Positions 34,101 to 42,763 of a stretch of DNA of 48,684 bases are shown in pieces (within the stretch, counting starts at the first letter, position 1; each line of letters opens with the position of its first letter). Below the pieces are notes generated by a model, which was given only the letters and a program-made list of their open reading frames with translations, searched no databases and was not told where the DNA came from. The stretch is from Halobacteriales archaeon QS_8_69_26 (GTDB lineage: Archaea; Halobacteriota; Halobacteria; Halobacteriales; SW-7-71-33). The stretch is taken from NCBI GenBank assembly GCA_003023195.1, contig PXRX01000025.1:1-48684 (forward strand). The letters run 5' to 3'. A program made the translations under genes and the position numbers.

Positions 34101-34283
34101 CCCGACGCGGGTAGCGGCCCGGTGACTCCCGGTCCTCCGGACCGGACGCCCCGGAGACTTGCTGTTTTTCCGATCGCAGTTCTCGGACTCGCGATTCCGT
34201 CCGACCCCGACCGTTCCGATCCCGCGTCGGACGGGCGTCATCCCGACCGAAGGTCCGAATAGGCTCCGGGGCGACCGACGCCC

Positions 34284-35144
34284 ATGGCCGGTATCGGACG
34301 TGGATTCGTATCGCCGACGGGCACTGACTACGCCGAGGCGGTTCCGACGGCGGCGGAACTGGATCTGGAGTTCGTCGAACTGCTCGCGGACGGGGTCAAC
34401 GACCGCGAACGGATCGCCGAGGAGGCGAACGAGGTGGCGACGCTGGCGGAGGTCCACGAGGTGGGTCTCGTGGTCCACCTGCCGACGGACGTCGACGTCG
34501 CCGCTCCCCACGAGCACGTTCGGGACGGGGCGTTGCTCGAACTGAAGGCGGTCCTGGACGCGGCCGAGACGGTGGACGCCCGGCGGGCAGTCTTGCACCC
34601 GCCCGCCGGGCCGGATCGCTCGGGCCGTCACGGCGGTCCCGGAGCGACCGGTGGCCGGAGCACGGAGGACCGGGACGGGGGTGCGAGCGACCGCCGCCGC
34701 AAGCGGGTCGTGGCCGCCGTCCGGGCACTCGACCGCTACGCCGACGACCGGGGGGTCGACCTCTGTGTCAGGCCTCGCTTCGAGGGTGGCGACGTTCGCG
34801 GGGTGCTCGGACGACTGTTCGAGGCGACGGACGCGGACGTCTGCCTCGACACCGGACTGGCCGCGCTGGCGGGCTTCGAGGAGACGGACCAGGCCGCGCT
34901 CCTCCTGGAACGGGGCGACCGGATCCCACACGTCCACTGCAACGACGTCCGGTCGGCGACGGGCCGGTACGGCCTCCACGGCGGTCCCGCCACCGGCCTC
35001 CCGTTCGGGGCGGGAAGCGTCGAGTTCGACCGCCTCCTGGACCCCGTTCGCGAGGAGTGGACCGGAACCCTCGCCCTCTCGGTGGCGACGGACGACCGGG
35101 AGTACCTGGAGGAGTCCGTCCGGCGCCTGGACCGGATCCTGTAG
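34284..35144 (+). CDS. Xylose isomerase-like TIM barrel protein
   Basis: The 286-residue protein is a single TIM barrel of the sugar phosphate isomerase/epimerase-AP endonuclease group. Barrel strands are visible as LEFVELLAD, GLVVHLPTDVD, RAVLHPPAG, VDLCVRPRFEG, ADVCLDTGL and IPHVHCNDV. Acidic and His residues at strand ends could bind metal. An insert about 115-140 (Gly/Arg-rich) breaks the barrel. Specific substrate unknown. Confidence 0.75.
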   Translation: MAGIGRGFVSPTGTDYAEAVPTAAELDLEFVELLADGVNDRERIAEEANEVATLAEVHEVGLVVHLPTDVDVAAPHEHVRDGALLELKAVLDAAETVDARRAVLHPPAGPDRSGRHGGPGATGGRSTEDRDGGASDRRRKRVVAAVRALDRYADDRGVDLCVRPRFEGGDVRGVLGRLFEATDADVCLDTGLAALAGFEETDQAALLLERGDRIPHVHCNDVRSATGRYGLHGGPATGLPFGAGSVEFDRLLDPVREEWTGTLALSVATDDREYLEESVRRLDRIL

Positions 35145-35202
35145 CCTGCCGGGGCGTCACGACCCCGAAGATTCACCCTCGTCGCCGACCGAGTCACCGG
35201 CG

Positions 35203-35406
35203 ATGGTCGACCGGCGGTGGCGGATCGGACGGGTAGCGGCCCTGATGGGGCTGGTGGGGCTCCTGGCCTACGGCACGTTCGCCGTCCTCGACGCCCTCGG
35301 CCTCCGGGGACGGATCCGGCTGTTCGCGTTCTTCCTGCTCGCGGCCGGCGTCGTCGCCGGGATGTTCTTCGCGACCGCCTGGGTGGTCCTCGACGGGGAG
35401 GAGTGA
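35203..35406 (+). CDS. Small two-helix membrane protein
   Basis: The 67-residue protein has a basic start (MVDRRWRIGR), two hydrophobic helices (VAALMGLVGLLAYGTFAVL; LFAFFLLAAGVVAGMFFATAW) and an acidic end. No family is recognised. Its final codons are part of a short duplicated segment (GTGACGGATCACGC at 35403-35416 and 35432-35445). Confidence 0.65.
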   Translation: MVDRRWRIGRVAALMGLVGLLAYGTFAVLDALGLRGRIRLFAFFLLAAGVVAGMFFATAWVVLDGEE

Positions 35407-35439
35407 CGGATCACGCTCGACTGGAGGAGGTGTGACGGA

Positions 35440-36063
35440 TCACGCGGTCTCCCAGCCGTCGAGCGCGGCCGCGTAGTCGTCGTGTGCGAGTTTCACCGCG
35501 TAGCCTGCGGTCGACCGGGCGACTTCCCGGTCGTCATCGTCGGTCGGAATCTCCCCGAGCAGTGCGAGGCCACGCTCCAGGGTGTCGCGGGTCTCTGCCC
35601 GCAGGTCCCGGAACAGCGCCGCCCGGTCCGGGTCCTCCCGCTCTTCGAAGAACTCGACGACGTGGGCGTGACTCCGGACCGAGACGAGCGATCGACCCAC
35701 CATGCCGGCCGCGACGCGGGGGACCGTCCCCTCCCGCGCCCGGAGGTACGCGTGGACGGGGCCGCCGTCGGCCGGTTCGAATCCACCGGTTTCGGGCATC
35801 TGCTCGACGACCCGGTCGTAGTGCTCGCGCTCCTGGTCCGCGGTCGACCCGAAGGCCGCGCTGGCGGCGTCGTTCGACTCGGTCTCCGCCCACTCCTCGA
35901 AGGTCCGCCTTGCGGCGTACTCCGCACTGGCGGCCGCGGCGAGCACCGGTCCCGGTTCCGGATCCCCACCGGCCATCGCCCGCACGAGCGGTCCCTCCTC
36001 GATGCGGTCCAGTTCCGCCGACCGGTCGTCTTCCACGGCCTCGCGGAACTTGACGGGATCCAT
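35440..36063 (-). CDS. Ferritin-like/rubrerythrin-type helical protein
   Basis: The 207-residue all-helical protein shows ExxR/ExxH-like pairs on helices: SAEYAARRTFEEWAE (about 47-61) and DQEREHYDRV (about 76-85), with a later HVVEFFEERE. This pattern is typical of di-iron four-helix bundles. The assignment is by pattern only and the metal ligands are not certain. The start at 36063 gives MDPVKF; upstream the frame runs back over the end of the SWIM gene, so it is rejected. Confidence 0.6.
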   Translation of the reverse strand: MDPVKFREAVEDDRSAELDRIEEGPLVRAMAGGDPEPGPVLAAAASAEYAARRTFEEWAETESNDAASAAFGSTADQEREHYDRVVEQMPETGGFEPADGGPVHAYLRAREGTVPRVAAGMVGRSLVSVRSHAHVVEFFEEREDPDRAALFRDLRAETRDTLERGLALLGEIPTDDDDREVARSTAGYAVKLAHDDYAAALDGWETA

Positions 36064-36142
36064 GTGCGGGCGAAGGTCCCGGAGCAGTTTGAACGTTTGG
36101 CGGACCGAACCACCGTCGAGCGGCCCGGTCCAGAGTACGGCC

Positions 36143-36490
36143 CTACAGAAACTCGCGGACCTCCGAGTACCACATGTCGTGGTGGTCGACCTCGCCGATC
36201 CGTTCGGCAACCGCGACCGCGATGGCGTGCCAGCACAGGGCCGTCGGGTCTTCGGCGTCGAGGTTGTACTCGGCGTCCTTGCAGGTACAGCCGTCGTCCT
36301 CGACGATGTACTCGTCCTCGTGGCCGACGACGACGGTGAAGTCCCTGTACCGCTTGACCCTGCCCTCCGAGACGGCCTCGATGGCGCGGTGTCCGCGGTC
36401 GCCGTGGAGGTCGACGATCCGGTCCACCACGTCCGGTCGGAGTTCGCCGGCATCGGCCAGGTCGGCCTGCCACTCCTCGACCGGCGTCAC
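36143..36490 (-). CDS. SWIM zinc-finger protein
   Basis: The 115-residue protein contains CTCKDAE and CWHAIAVAVAERIGE, that is CxC (68, 70) then CxH (86, 88), the SWIM zinc pattern. SWIM domains bind DNA or proteins. Start GTG at 36490 (MTPVEEWQADL); the much longer open frame upstream is antisense to trm1. It lies 79 bp upstream of the ferritin-like gene, on the same strand, perhaps in one transcript. Confidence 0.85.
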   Translation of the reverse strand: MTPVEEWQADLADAGELRPDVVDRIVDLHGDRGHRAIEAVSEGRVKRYRDFTVVVGHEDEYIVEDDGCTCKDAEYNLDAEDPTALCWHAIAVAVAERIGEVDHHDMWYSEVREFL

Positions 36491-36605
36491 GACCCGGACA
36501 CCCCCGGCTGTCCGACGACTCCGCCGCCAGCGACCCGTCCGTCCCCCGTCACTGTCGGCCGTAACGCCGGCGGCAACTAAACAGGTTCGGTGACGGTAGG
36601 CCCGA

Positions 36606-37739
36606 TCACCCGGCGGACGAGGAGGGATCCTCGCCCGTGGCGGCACGTATCTCCGCCACGTCTGCGTCCGTCTCGAACGTCGTGCCGCCGTAGTGGGTCC
36701 GCGAGGCCTCGTACCCGGCCGCCCGGAGTGCGTCGAGGAACTCGTCCATCGCCGTCGCGGGGCGGCCCCAGACCTTGCACAGGCGGTGCTGGTCGTAGTG
36801 GGTCGGGCGGTCGAGTTCCGCGGCCAGGGTCGAACAGAGCCCCCTGGCCGCCTCGGCGGTTCCCATCCCGTCGTCGACGGCCCCACCGACCGCCCGGACG
36901 AACCCCGTCTCGTGCAGCGGTCCGAGCCATATCGGTCCCGCGGAGAGTCGCTGGTCGCTCCCGCAGTTCGGACAGCCGTCGGGGGGATCGGCGACGAGTC
37001 CCCGGGCGTGCTCGCGGTAGAGGCACTCGGGGCAGTGGTGGACGTACCCCAGTTCGTCGACGGCGTCGTCGGCGGTCCCGGCGCCCGATTCGAGTTCGAG
37101 GTACGTGCGGGCGTAGTGGCGGGTGGCGTGGGAGAACACGGGGCTGGCGGCCCGGTCGTAGCGGGCGGCGGTCCGGACGAGCGCCGAGACCAGGACCCGG
37201 AGACCCATCTCGGCGTGGTACTCGGTGTTGCGCGGGACGGCACCGTACCGCCGCACGCCCGCCCGGAAGTGGGCGCCACAGAGCGGCGCGGTGTCCGTCG
37301 CGGTCACGCAGAGCAGGTTCCCCGCCGACCGGACCGCGGCGTCGGCGAAGGGCACCGGCGTCCCGAACGGGTCGAGGTCGACCACGTCGAAGGTCTCCCG
37401 GTGCATCAGGACGTTCGCGTCGCCCGCGACCACGTCGCCGGACAGGTCGTTGCGAGCGAGGTTCTCCTCGCAGAACTCGGCGGCCTCGGGATCCCGGTCA
37501 CAGAGCGTCACCGTCCAGCCGTCGGCGGCCGCCCGGATCCCCCGGACCCCGGTGGCCGCCGTCGCGTCGAGGTAGGTCTCCGCGCGTGGCTCCCGGTCGC
37601 GGTACGCCCGGAGGACGGCCACGGTCAGGTCGCGGTTGAGTTCCTGGTCGGGGTTGAAGAAGACGTCCTCGTCGACGCCCTCCGTCGCGGTCCGCTCGCC
37701 GGGTACCGACAGTTCCACGCCGCCCTCCCGAACGCGCAT
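36606..37739 (-). CDS. trm1: tRNA (guanine(26)-N2)-dimethyltransferase Trm1
   Basis: Trm1 dimethylates G26 at the hinge of tRNA. The 377-residue protein contains the N-terminal [15 protein letters not shown], the SAM-binding [16 protein letters not shown] (about 56-71), DLDPFGTP (catalytic Asp region) and a Cys-rich insert with CPECLYREH and CPNCGSDQ, probably a zinc site. Length is typical for archaea. The final residues (GEDPSSSAG) are a disordered tail. Confidence 0.95.
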   Translation of the reverse strand: MRVREGGVELSVPGERTATEGVDEDVFFNPDQELNRDLTVAVLRAYRDREPRAETYLDATAATGVRGIRAAADGWTVTLCDRDPEAAEFCEENLARNDLSGDVVAGDANVLMHRETFDVVDLDPFGTPVPFADAAVRSAGNLLCVTATDTAPLCGAHFRAGVRRYGAVPRNTEYHAEMGLRVLVSALVRTAARYDRAASPVFSHATRHYARTYLELESGAGTADDAVDELGYVHHCPECLYREHARGLVADPPDGCPNCGSDQRLSAGPIWLGPLHETGFVRAVGGAVDDGMGTAEAARGLCSTLAAELDRPTHYDQHRLCKVWGRPATAMDEFLDALRAAGYEASRTHYGGTTFETDADVAEIRAATGEDPSSSAG

Positions 37740-37804
37740 GGACGCCCTCGGTGGCCACAGACCGTAAGGGGATCGCTCCGGGCCGAGTGCGAGCGTTCGC
37801 GGCC

Positions 37805-39277
37805 TCAGGCTCCGTCGACCCAGGCTTCGCCCAGGGTCTCGACGCCGGTGACCTCGAAGCGCGCGCCCCCGTCACTGGCGCCGGTGACCGAGACCGACCA
37901 GCCGTGGGCGTCGGCGACGGCGTCGACGATGGAGAGACCGATCCCGGTCCCGCAGTCGTCGCCCGTGACGCCCCGCTTGAACACCCGCTCGCGGTCGGCC
38001 TCGTCGATCCCCGGGCCGTCGTCGGCGACGTAGAACCCGTCGTCGCCCTCCACCGGGCCGACCCGGACGGCCGGCGCCGCGCCCGCGTGCTCCACCGCGT
38101 TCCGGAACAGGTTCTCCAGGAGCTGTCGCAGGGTCTCGGGGTCCGCCTCGACGGCGCCGGCGTTCGGGTCGACGGCGAGCGTGGCGTCGGCGGTCTCGAC
38201 GGTTCCCCAGGCCGACTCGGCGACCTCCCGGAGCGAGACCGTCTCTCGCTCCTCGGCGAGGTCGCCCCGGCGGGCAAGCGTCAGCACGTCGTCGATTATC
38301 GTCTGCATGCGATCGAGTGCCTCGTCGGCCCGGTCCAGGCGTTCGAAGTCGTCCTCCATGCGGGCGAGTTCGAGGCTCGACCGGGCGACCTCGATGGGGT
38401 TGCGCAGGTCGTGGCTCACGACCGAGGCGAACTCGTCGAGGCGTTCTGCCTGGCGGCGCAACCGGTCGTTGGCGGCCTGGAGCCGATCCTCGCGCTCCTT
38501 GCGTTCGGTCACCTCCTGGACGCTTGCGAGCACTCGCTCCCGACCGCCGATGTCGGCCTGCCGGAGGTTGACCTCCACCCAGATCCGCTCGCCGTCCTTG
38601 CGCTCGTCGAGCCACTCGAAGCTCTGTGGCCCCTCCTCGACGGCCTTCCGCACGAACTCCTGGGCCCGTTCGGCGGTGAAGGGCGGTTCGTTGGCGCTCA
38701 CGTCCGTCATCGTGAGGTCGTCCACCTCCCCGGGGTCGTACCCCAGCATCTCGCAGTAGTGGGCGTTCGGGTTGAGGGACTCGCCCGTCTCCGGGTCGTG
38801 GACTGTCAACCCCACCGTCGCCTTGTCGAACAGTTCCCGGTAGCTCGTCTTCGCGCGGTGCCCCGCGACCAGGTTGTCGACCCTGCGAGCCAGCACCTCC
38901 AGGCGGTCGCCCGCGCCCTTCCGGACGTAGTCGTCGACCCCCTTCGAGATGGCCTCGCTGGCGACGTCCTCGGACCCCTTCCCGGTGAACAGCACGAACG
39001 GCAGTTCCGGGAACTCCTCGCGGACCGCCGAGAGCAACTCCAGGCCGTCCATCCCGGAGAGCGCGTAGTCGCTCACCACGCAGTCGACGTCACCCTCCCG
39101 GATCCGCTCCAGCGCCCGGCGTGGGTCGTCACAGACCTCGACGGTGATGCCGTCACGCTCGCGCTCGAGGTACGCCTCCAGGAGTCCCGCGAGGTCCGAG
39201 TCCTCCTCCACGTAGAGCACTCTCCCCGGTCCGTCGTCGGTCCCGACCCCCGTCACTTTGGAGTCCGTACCACACAC
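37805..39277 (-). CDS. Response regulator-PAS-histidine kinase hybrid
   Basis: The 490-residue cytoplasmic protein has an N-terminal receiver domain with phospho-acceptor Asp70 ([13 protein letters not shown]) and [12 protein letters not shown] domain (about 145-260) follows, then a HisKA helix with phospho-acceptor His289 ([12 protein letters not shown]) and a HATPase with N-box [14 protein letters not shown]1 DDGPGID and G2 GTGIGLSIV. No membrane helix is seen, so it senses an internal signal. Receiver-first order is common in haloarchaea. No separate response regulator is adjacent. The start GTG at 39277 is tentative. Confidence 0.9.
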   Translation of the reverse strand: MCGTDSKVTGVGTDDGPGRVLYVEEDSDLAGLLEAYLERERDGITVEVCDDPRRALERIREGDVDCVVSDYALSGMDGLELLSAVREEFPELPFVLFTGKGSEDVASEAISKGVDDYVRKGAGDRLEVLARRVDNLVAGHRAKTSYRELFDKATVGLTVHDPETGESLNPNAHYCEMLGYDPGEVDDLTMTDVSANEPPFTAERAQEFVRKAVEEGPQSFEWLDERKDGERIWVEVNLRQADIGGRERVLASVQEVTERKEREDRLQAANDRLRRQAERLDEFASVVSHDLRNPIEVARSSLELARMEDDFERLDRADEALDRMQTIIDDVLTLARRGDLAEERETVSLREVAESAWGTVETADATLAVDPNAGAVEADPETLRQLLENLFRNAVEHAGAAPAVRVGPVEGDDGFYVADDGPGIDEADRERVFKRGVTGDDCGTGIGLSIVDAVADAHGWSVSVTGASDGGARFEVTGVETLGEAWVDGA

Positions 39278-39355
39278 CTCAACATAGTTTTTTCCGTTTG
39301 CTTTTCCGAAACGAGACCCCGGCCTTCCCGCGGCTCGCCACCGTCCCGGGCCCCG

Positions 39356-40621
39356 TCAGTCCGCCCCGCCCGCCAGTTCCTCGGCGATCCGACGGGCCTC
39401 GCGAACCCTGCTCGGGACCCCGATCCGGCCGGTGTAGTTCGTCGCGAGTCGGATCCCGCCGGGCAGTTCCATGCCGTCGAGGGCGGTCCAGGAGGTGTCG
39501 TGGGCGGGGTACGCCCGCAGTCGGTTCACGCCGCGGGCCGTCGCCGACCCCCCCGTCACCGCCTCGAACTCCCGGCGGGCGGTCTCCGCGAGTTCCTCCT
39601 CCGGGTCGTCGATCACCGAGGGATCGCTCATGCCGCCCAGGAACGCGGTGTACGGGCTCTCCCGGCCGAACAGGCTGTCGACGAAGGTCACCCCGCGGGT
39701 CCGGAGGCCCTCGCCGGCGGCGACCTGGTAGCCGAAGCCCGTCAGGTCGGCGTCCGAACGGAGGTACACCATCGCTATCGGGTTGTAGTTGAGTCGCCGG
39801 AGCCGGTCGGCCGCGTCCGGTGCGACCGGTTCCAGGACGTCGGCAGCGGCGCCGGCCGGGGTCGTCACGACCACGCGGTCGACCGTCTCCCGTCGGTCGT
39901 CGGTCACCACCGCGTAGCGGTCGCCGTCGTCCTCGACGCGCTCGACCGGTTCGTCGAGGTGGACCCGGTCCTCGTGGGCGTCGTGGACCGCGCGGGGCAG
40001 GGTCCCGAGTCCGCCCTCGAAGCTCACCGGTGGTGCCGTCCCGTCCGACCGTGCCCGCCGGAGGGCCGGCCGGAGGAGGTTGCCGTCCCGCTCCTCGACC
40101 CGGAGCAGTCCGGGCGTCGCGTGACGGACCTGCATCTCGGCGGGGTCAGACGCGTAGATGCCGCTCAGCAGGGGTTCGACGACGTAGCGGTACGCCTCCG
40201 CGCCGAACTTGCGGGTGAACAGGTCGTCCAGGCGCTCGTCGGGGTCGGCCGCGTCGGTCAGCGGTTCGGCGAGGGTCCGGAGCTTCCCCCGCCAGGAGAG
40301 CAGATCCGTCCGGAGGAAGGCCCCCAGCGACCGTGGAACCTCGCGGAGTCGACCGTTACGGTAGACGTACAGGGGCAGGTCGTCGTCCGCCCGTATCACC
40401 TCCTCCGCCAGGCCGACGGCCTCGACCAGTTCCTCGACGGGGTCGGTCAGGCGGATCCTGTGTGGCCCACGCTCGACGACCCGCCCGTCGATCCGGTCGG
40501 ACCGGACGACGCCGCCTGGGCGGTCCTCCGCCTCGAACGCGACGGCGGAAACGTCCCGCTCCCGGAGGTGGTGGACCAGCGAGAGGCCAGTGATCCCGGC
40601 GCCGACGACGCCGACCCTCAT
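39356..40621 (-). CDS. hemG: Protoporphyrinogen/coproporphyrinogen oxidase
   Basis: The 421-residue FAD-dependent oxidase has an N-terminal GVVGAGITGLSLVHHLRE nucleotide-binding loop, ERGPHRIR, the substrate region YVVEPLLSGIYASDP and a C-terminal LATNYTGRIGV. These match the HemY/CgoX family, which forms protoporphyrin IX or coproporphyrin III. It could belong to either pathway branch. The gene lies downstream of hemH, separated by a tandem repeat, so they probably act in consecutive steps of heme synthesis. Confidence 0.92.
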   Translation of the reverse strand: MRVGVVGAGITGLSLVHHLRERDVSAVAFEAEDRPGGVVRSDRIDGRVVERGPHRIRLTDPVEELVEAVGLAEEVIRADDDLPLYVYRNGRLREVPRSLGAFLRTDLLSWRGKLRTLAEPLTDAADPDERLDDLFTRKFGAEAYRYVVEPLLSGIYASDPAEMQVRHATPGLLRVEERDGNLLRPALRRARSDGTAPPVSFEGGLGTLPRAVHDAHEDRVHLDEPVERVEDDGDRYAVVTDDRRETVDRVVVTTPAGAAADVLEPVAPDAADRLRRLNYNPIAMVYLRSDADLTGFGYQVAAGEGLRTRGVTFVDSLFGRESPYTAFLGGMSDPSVIDDPEEELAETARREFEAVTGGSATARGVNRLRAYPAHDTSWTALDGMELPGGIRLATNYTGRIGVPSRVREARRIAEELAGGAD

Positions 40622-40669
40622 GGTCCCACCGGGTTCTGGCCCGGCGCACCCTCCTCCTCGAACCCCGCC

Positions 40670-40777
40670 CGGACCGCACCGCCGGTCGACGGCGTCCGGA
40701 CCGCACCACCGGTCGACGGCGTCCGGACCGCACCACCGGTCGACGGCATCCGGACCGCACCACCGGTCGACGGCGTC
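40670..40777. repeat. 27-bp tandem repeat, four copies
   Basis: Units beginning CGGACCGCACCACCGGTCGA lie at 40670-40696, 40697-40723, 40724-40750 and 40751-40777, each ending CGGCGTC or CGGCATC. They differ by one base at most. The array fills most of the hemG-hemH spacer. A length divisible by three keeps all frames open across it. Confidence 0.9.
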
Positions 40778-40789
40778 GTCATCACGCGA

Positions 40790-41866
40790 TCAGTCCGACT
40801 CCAGTTCGGGAACGGGGACCGAATCGGGGGCGTTCAGGCACATCGTCCCCGGCGTGTCCTTGCACTGGCACTGCCGGAACTGGTAGTAACTCGGGTCGAA
40901 CTCGGAGACGAACGGCTCGACGAGATCCGCCAGCACCGTCGCGAACCGGTCGTCGTCGTGTGGGACCGGGACCCGGTAGAAGTCCAGGCCGACCGCCTCG
41001 GCCTCCTCGCGGAGTTCGTCGTCGAGTTCCGAGAGGGTCTCGCTCTGCTCGTGCATGAAGCTGACCGGTTCGACGACCACGCGGTCGGCGGTCACCGCCT
41101 CGATGGCCTCCTCGATGTCCGGTTCGGTCCAGGGGATGTCCCGGTTCTCGTGGTTCTGGAACCCCAGGGTATACCCGTCGAGGTCCAGCATCGACGCCAT
41201 CACCTCGCACCACTCGTCGACATAGGTGTCGTACCGGCTCCCCTCCTCCAGGTAGTGCCGGGGCGTGCCGTGGGCGGAGAAGAACACCTCGGTGTTCGGG
41301 TCCTCGAGGGTCAGGCGCTTCGACTCGGCGAAGTCCGCGACGGTCTCGGCCCGGATCCGGTTGTAGAGGGGGTGCTTGTGCCACCCGGTCACCTCGTGGA
41401 CCGGGGCGTCCCAGTCCAGGTCCTCGACGGCCTCCGTGAGTTCCTCCAGGGCGGCGACGGTCGTCGAGGCACCACACAGCGGGTAGATGGGGAGGCCGAC
41501 CACCTGGTCGACGTCGTCCTCCATCGCCCGTCGGGCGGCGTCGTCGATGAACGGTTCGGTGAACTGCATCCCCAGGTAGGTCCGTGCGTCGTACCCCCTG
41601 TCGCGGAGTTCCGCCTCCAGGGCCTCGGCCTGGGAGCGGGCCTGGGGGTTGAGCGGCGACCCGCCGCCCATCTCCTCGTACTCCTCGATGAGGCCCGGGG
41701 CACGGCGCTCGGCCAGGGTCCGCGAGCGCTCGCGGGCCTCGGCCTCGGTCGTGTCCCCCTCCAGTTCGGCGTTGTTGAAGAAGATCCGTTCCAGGTAGTC
41801 GACGACGTTCTCCCGGGTCGCTTCCGCGGGTTCGCCGAAGTTCAAGAGGACGACGCCCGTACTCAT
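40790..41866 (-). CDS. hemH: Ferrochelatase
   Basis: The 358-residue enzyme inserts iron into a porphyrin. Family features are LLNFGEP, the active-site His199 in FFSAHGTPR, GWHKHPLY and VVEPVSFMHEQSETL with Glu276 region. The C-terminal tail contains RQCQCKDTPGTMC with Cys333, Cys335 and Cys343, a pattern that could ligate a [2Fe-2S] cluster as in some bacterial and animal ferrochelatases. The start ATG at 41866 gives MSTGVVLLNFG. It precedes hemG on the same strand. Confidence 0.94.
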   Translation of the reverse strand: MSTGVVLLNFGEPAEATRENVVDYLERIFFNNAELEGDTTEAEARERSRTLAERRAPGLIEEYEEMGGGSPLNPQARSQAEALEAELRDRGYDARTYLGMQFTEPFIDDAARRAMEDDVDQVVGLPIYPLCGASTTVAALEELTEAVEDLDWDAPVHEVTGWHKHPLYNRIRAETVADFAESKRLTLEDPNTEVFFSAHGTPRHYLEEGSRYDTYVDEWCEVMASMLDLDGYTLGFQNHENRDIPWTEPDIEEAIEAVTADRVVVEPVSFMHEQSETLSELDDELREEAEAVGLDFYRVPVPHDDDRFATVLADLVEPFVSEFDPSYYQFRQCQCKDTPGTMCLNAPDSVPVPELESD

Positions 41867-42018
41867 GTCGGCGGGTTCGGGCGGTTCGGGCAAAAGCCTT
41901 GTTTCTCCGGCGAACCGTCCGGCGGATCCCGGGAAAGCGGCGGCCCGACGACGCCTCCGTCCGGGTCTGCTCGACCCTACCCACCAGAGCTATACCGGTC
42001 GGTGGCGTAGTCGAGGTA

Positions 42019-42732
42019 ATGCCGACCGGCCACTCCGCCGGACAGCCGGGCGGAACCGGGGACGCCGCCACGGAGCCCATAGCCGGGCTCTCGCCCGGGA
42101 CGACCCTCCTCGTCGCCGGTCCCCCGATGATCGGCAAGTACGACCTCGCACTGGAGGTCCTCGGGGTGGGGAACGCCGCCGGCGAGAGCGGGGTCGTGGT
42201 CTCCACCAGGGGGGACGAACGGGCGGTCATCGACGACTACGCGCGGACAGTCCCCGAGTTCGACCCGTCCATGCTCGGCGTGGTCGAGTGCGTTTCCGGT
42301 ACCCGGTCCGGGGGGACCGAGGTCACCGAGGACGGCGTCCGGGTCCGGCGGGCCGGGTCACCGGCCGACCTGACCGGCGTCGGGATCGGTGCCTCGGAAC
42401 TCATGCAGGAGTTCGACGCCGCCGGCTCGGAAGGGGTTCGCCTCGCGATGGACTCGCTGGCGACGGTGCTGATGTACGCCGACTTCGAGCGGGTCTGTCG
42501 GTTCCTCCACGTCCTCTCGGGACGGATCGTCCAGGCCAGGGGCGTCGGCCTGTTCGTGATCAACCCGGCGACGGTCGACGCCTCCCAGTACGACCAGTTG
42601 AAGACCCTCTTCGACGGCCTGGTCGAACTCCGCGAGACCGAGGCCGGACGGGAGTACCGCGTCCGTGGACTCCGGGGGGCCACACGCGAGTGGCGCGAGT
42701 ACGTCCCGCCCGGCGAGGTCCCCGGCACCTGA
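42019..42732 (+). CDS. RecA/KaiC-like ATPase with altered Walker A motif (HTR-like)
   Basis: The 237-residue protein resembles a single RecA-like domain as found in haloarchaeal HTR-like proteins. The P loop is GPPMIGKYD (34-42), with Tyr41 in place of the Ser/Thr that normally binds Mg. VRLAMDSLATVLMYADFERV supplies the Walker B region (Asp). ELRETEAGREYRVRGLRG is the typical C-terminal strand pair. The ATPase may be weak or absent. Function is unknown; gas-vesicle, signalling or motility roles are all guesses. Confidence 0.75.
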   Translation: MPTGHSAGQPGGTGDAATEPIAGLSPGTTLLVAGPPMIGKYDLALEVLGVGNAAGESGVVVSTRGDERAVIDDYARTVPEFDPSMLGVVECVSGTRSGGTEVTEDGVRVRRAGSPADLTGVGIGASELMQEFDAAGSEGVRLAMDSLATVLMYADFERVCRFLHVLSGRIVQARGVGLFVINPATVDASQYDQLKTLFDGLVELRETEAGREYRVRGLRGATREWREYVPPGEVPGT

Positions 42733-42763
42733 TCCCATTCTCGTCGTGGTACCGGGCGACGGC

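Noticed and set aside
40670..40777. CRISPR-like array
   Set aside because: The copies are directly adjacent with no spacers, so it is a plain tandem repeat. The same holds at 10244 and 27540.
37751..42010. Plus-strand open frame of 1419 codons
   Set aside because: It is antisense to trm1, the histidine kinase, hemG and hemH, all of which have clear motifs. High GC removes stop codons from the opposite strand.
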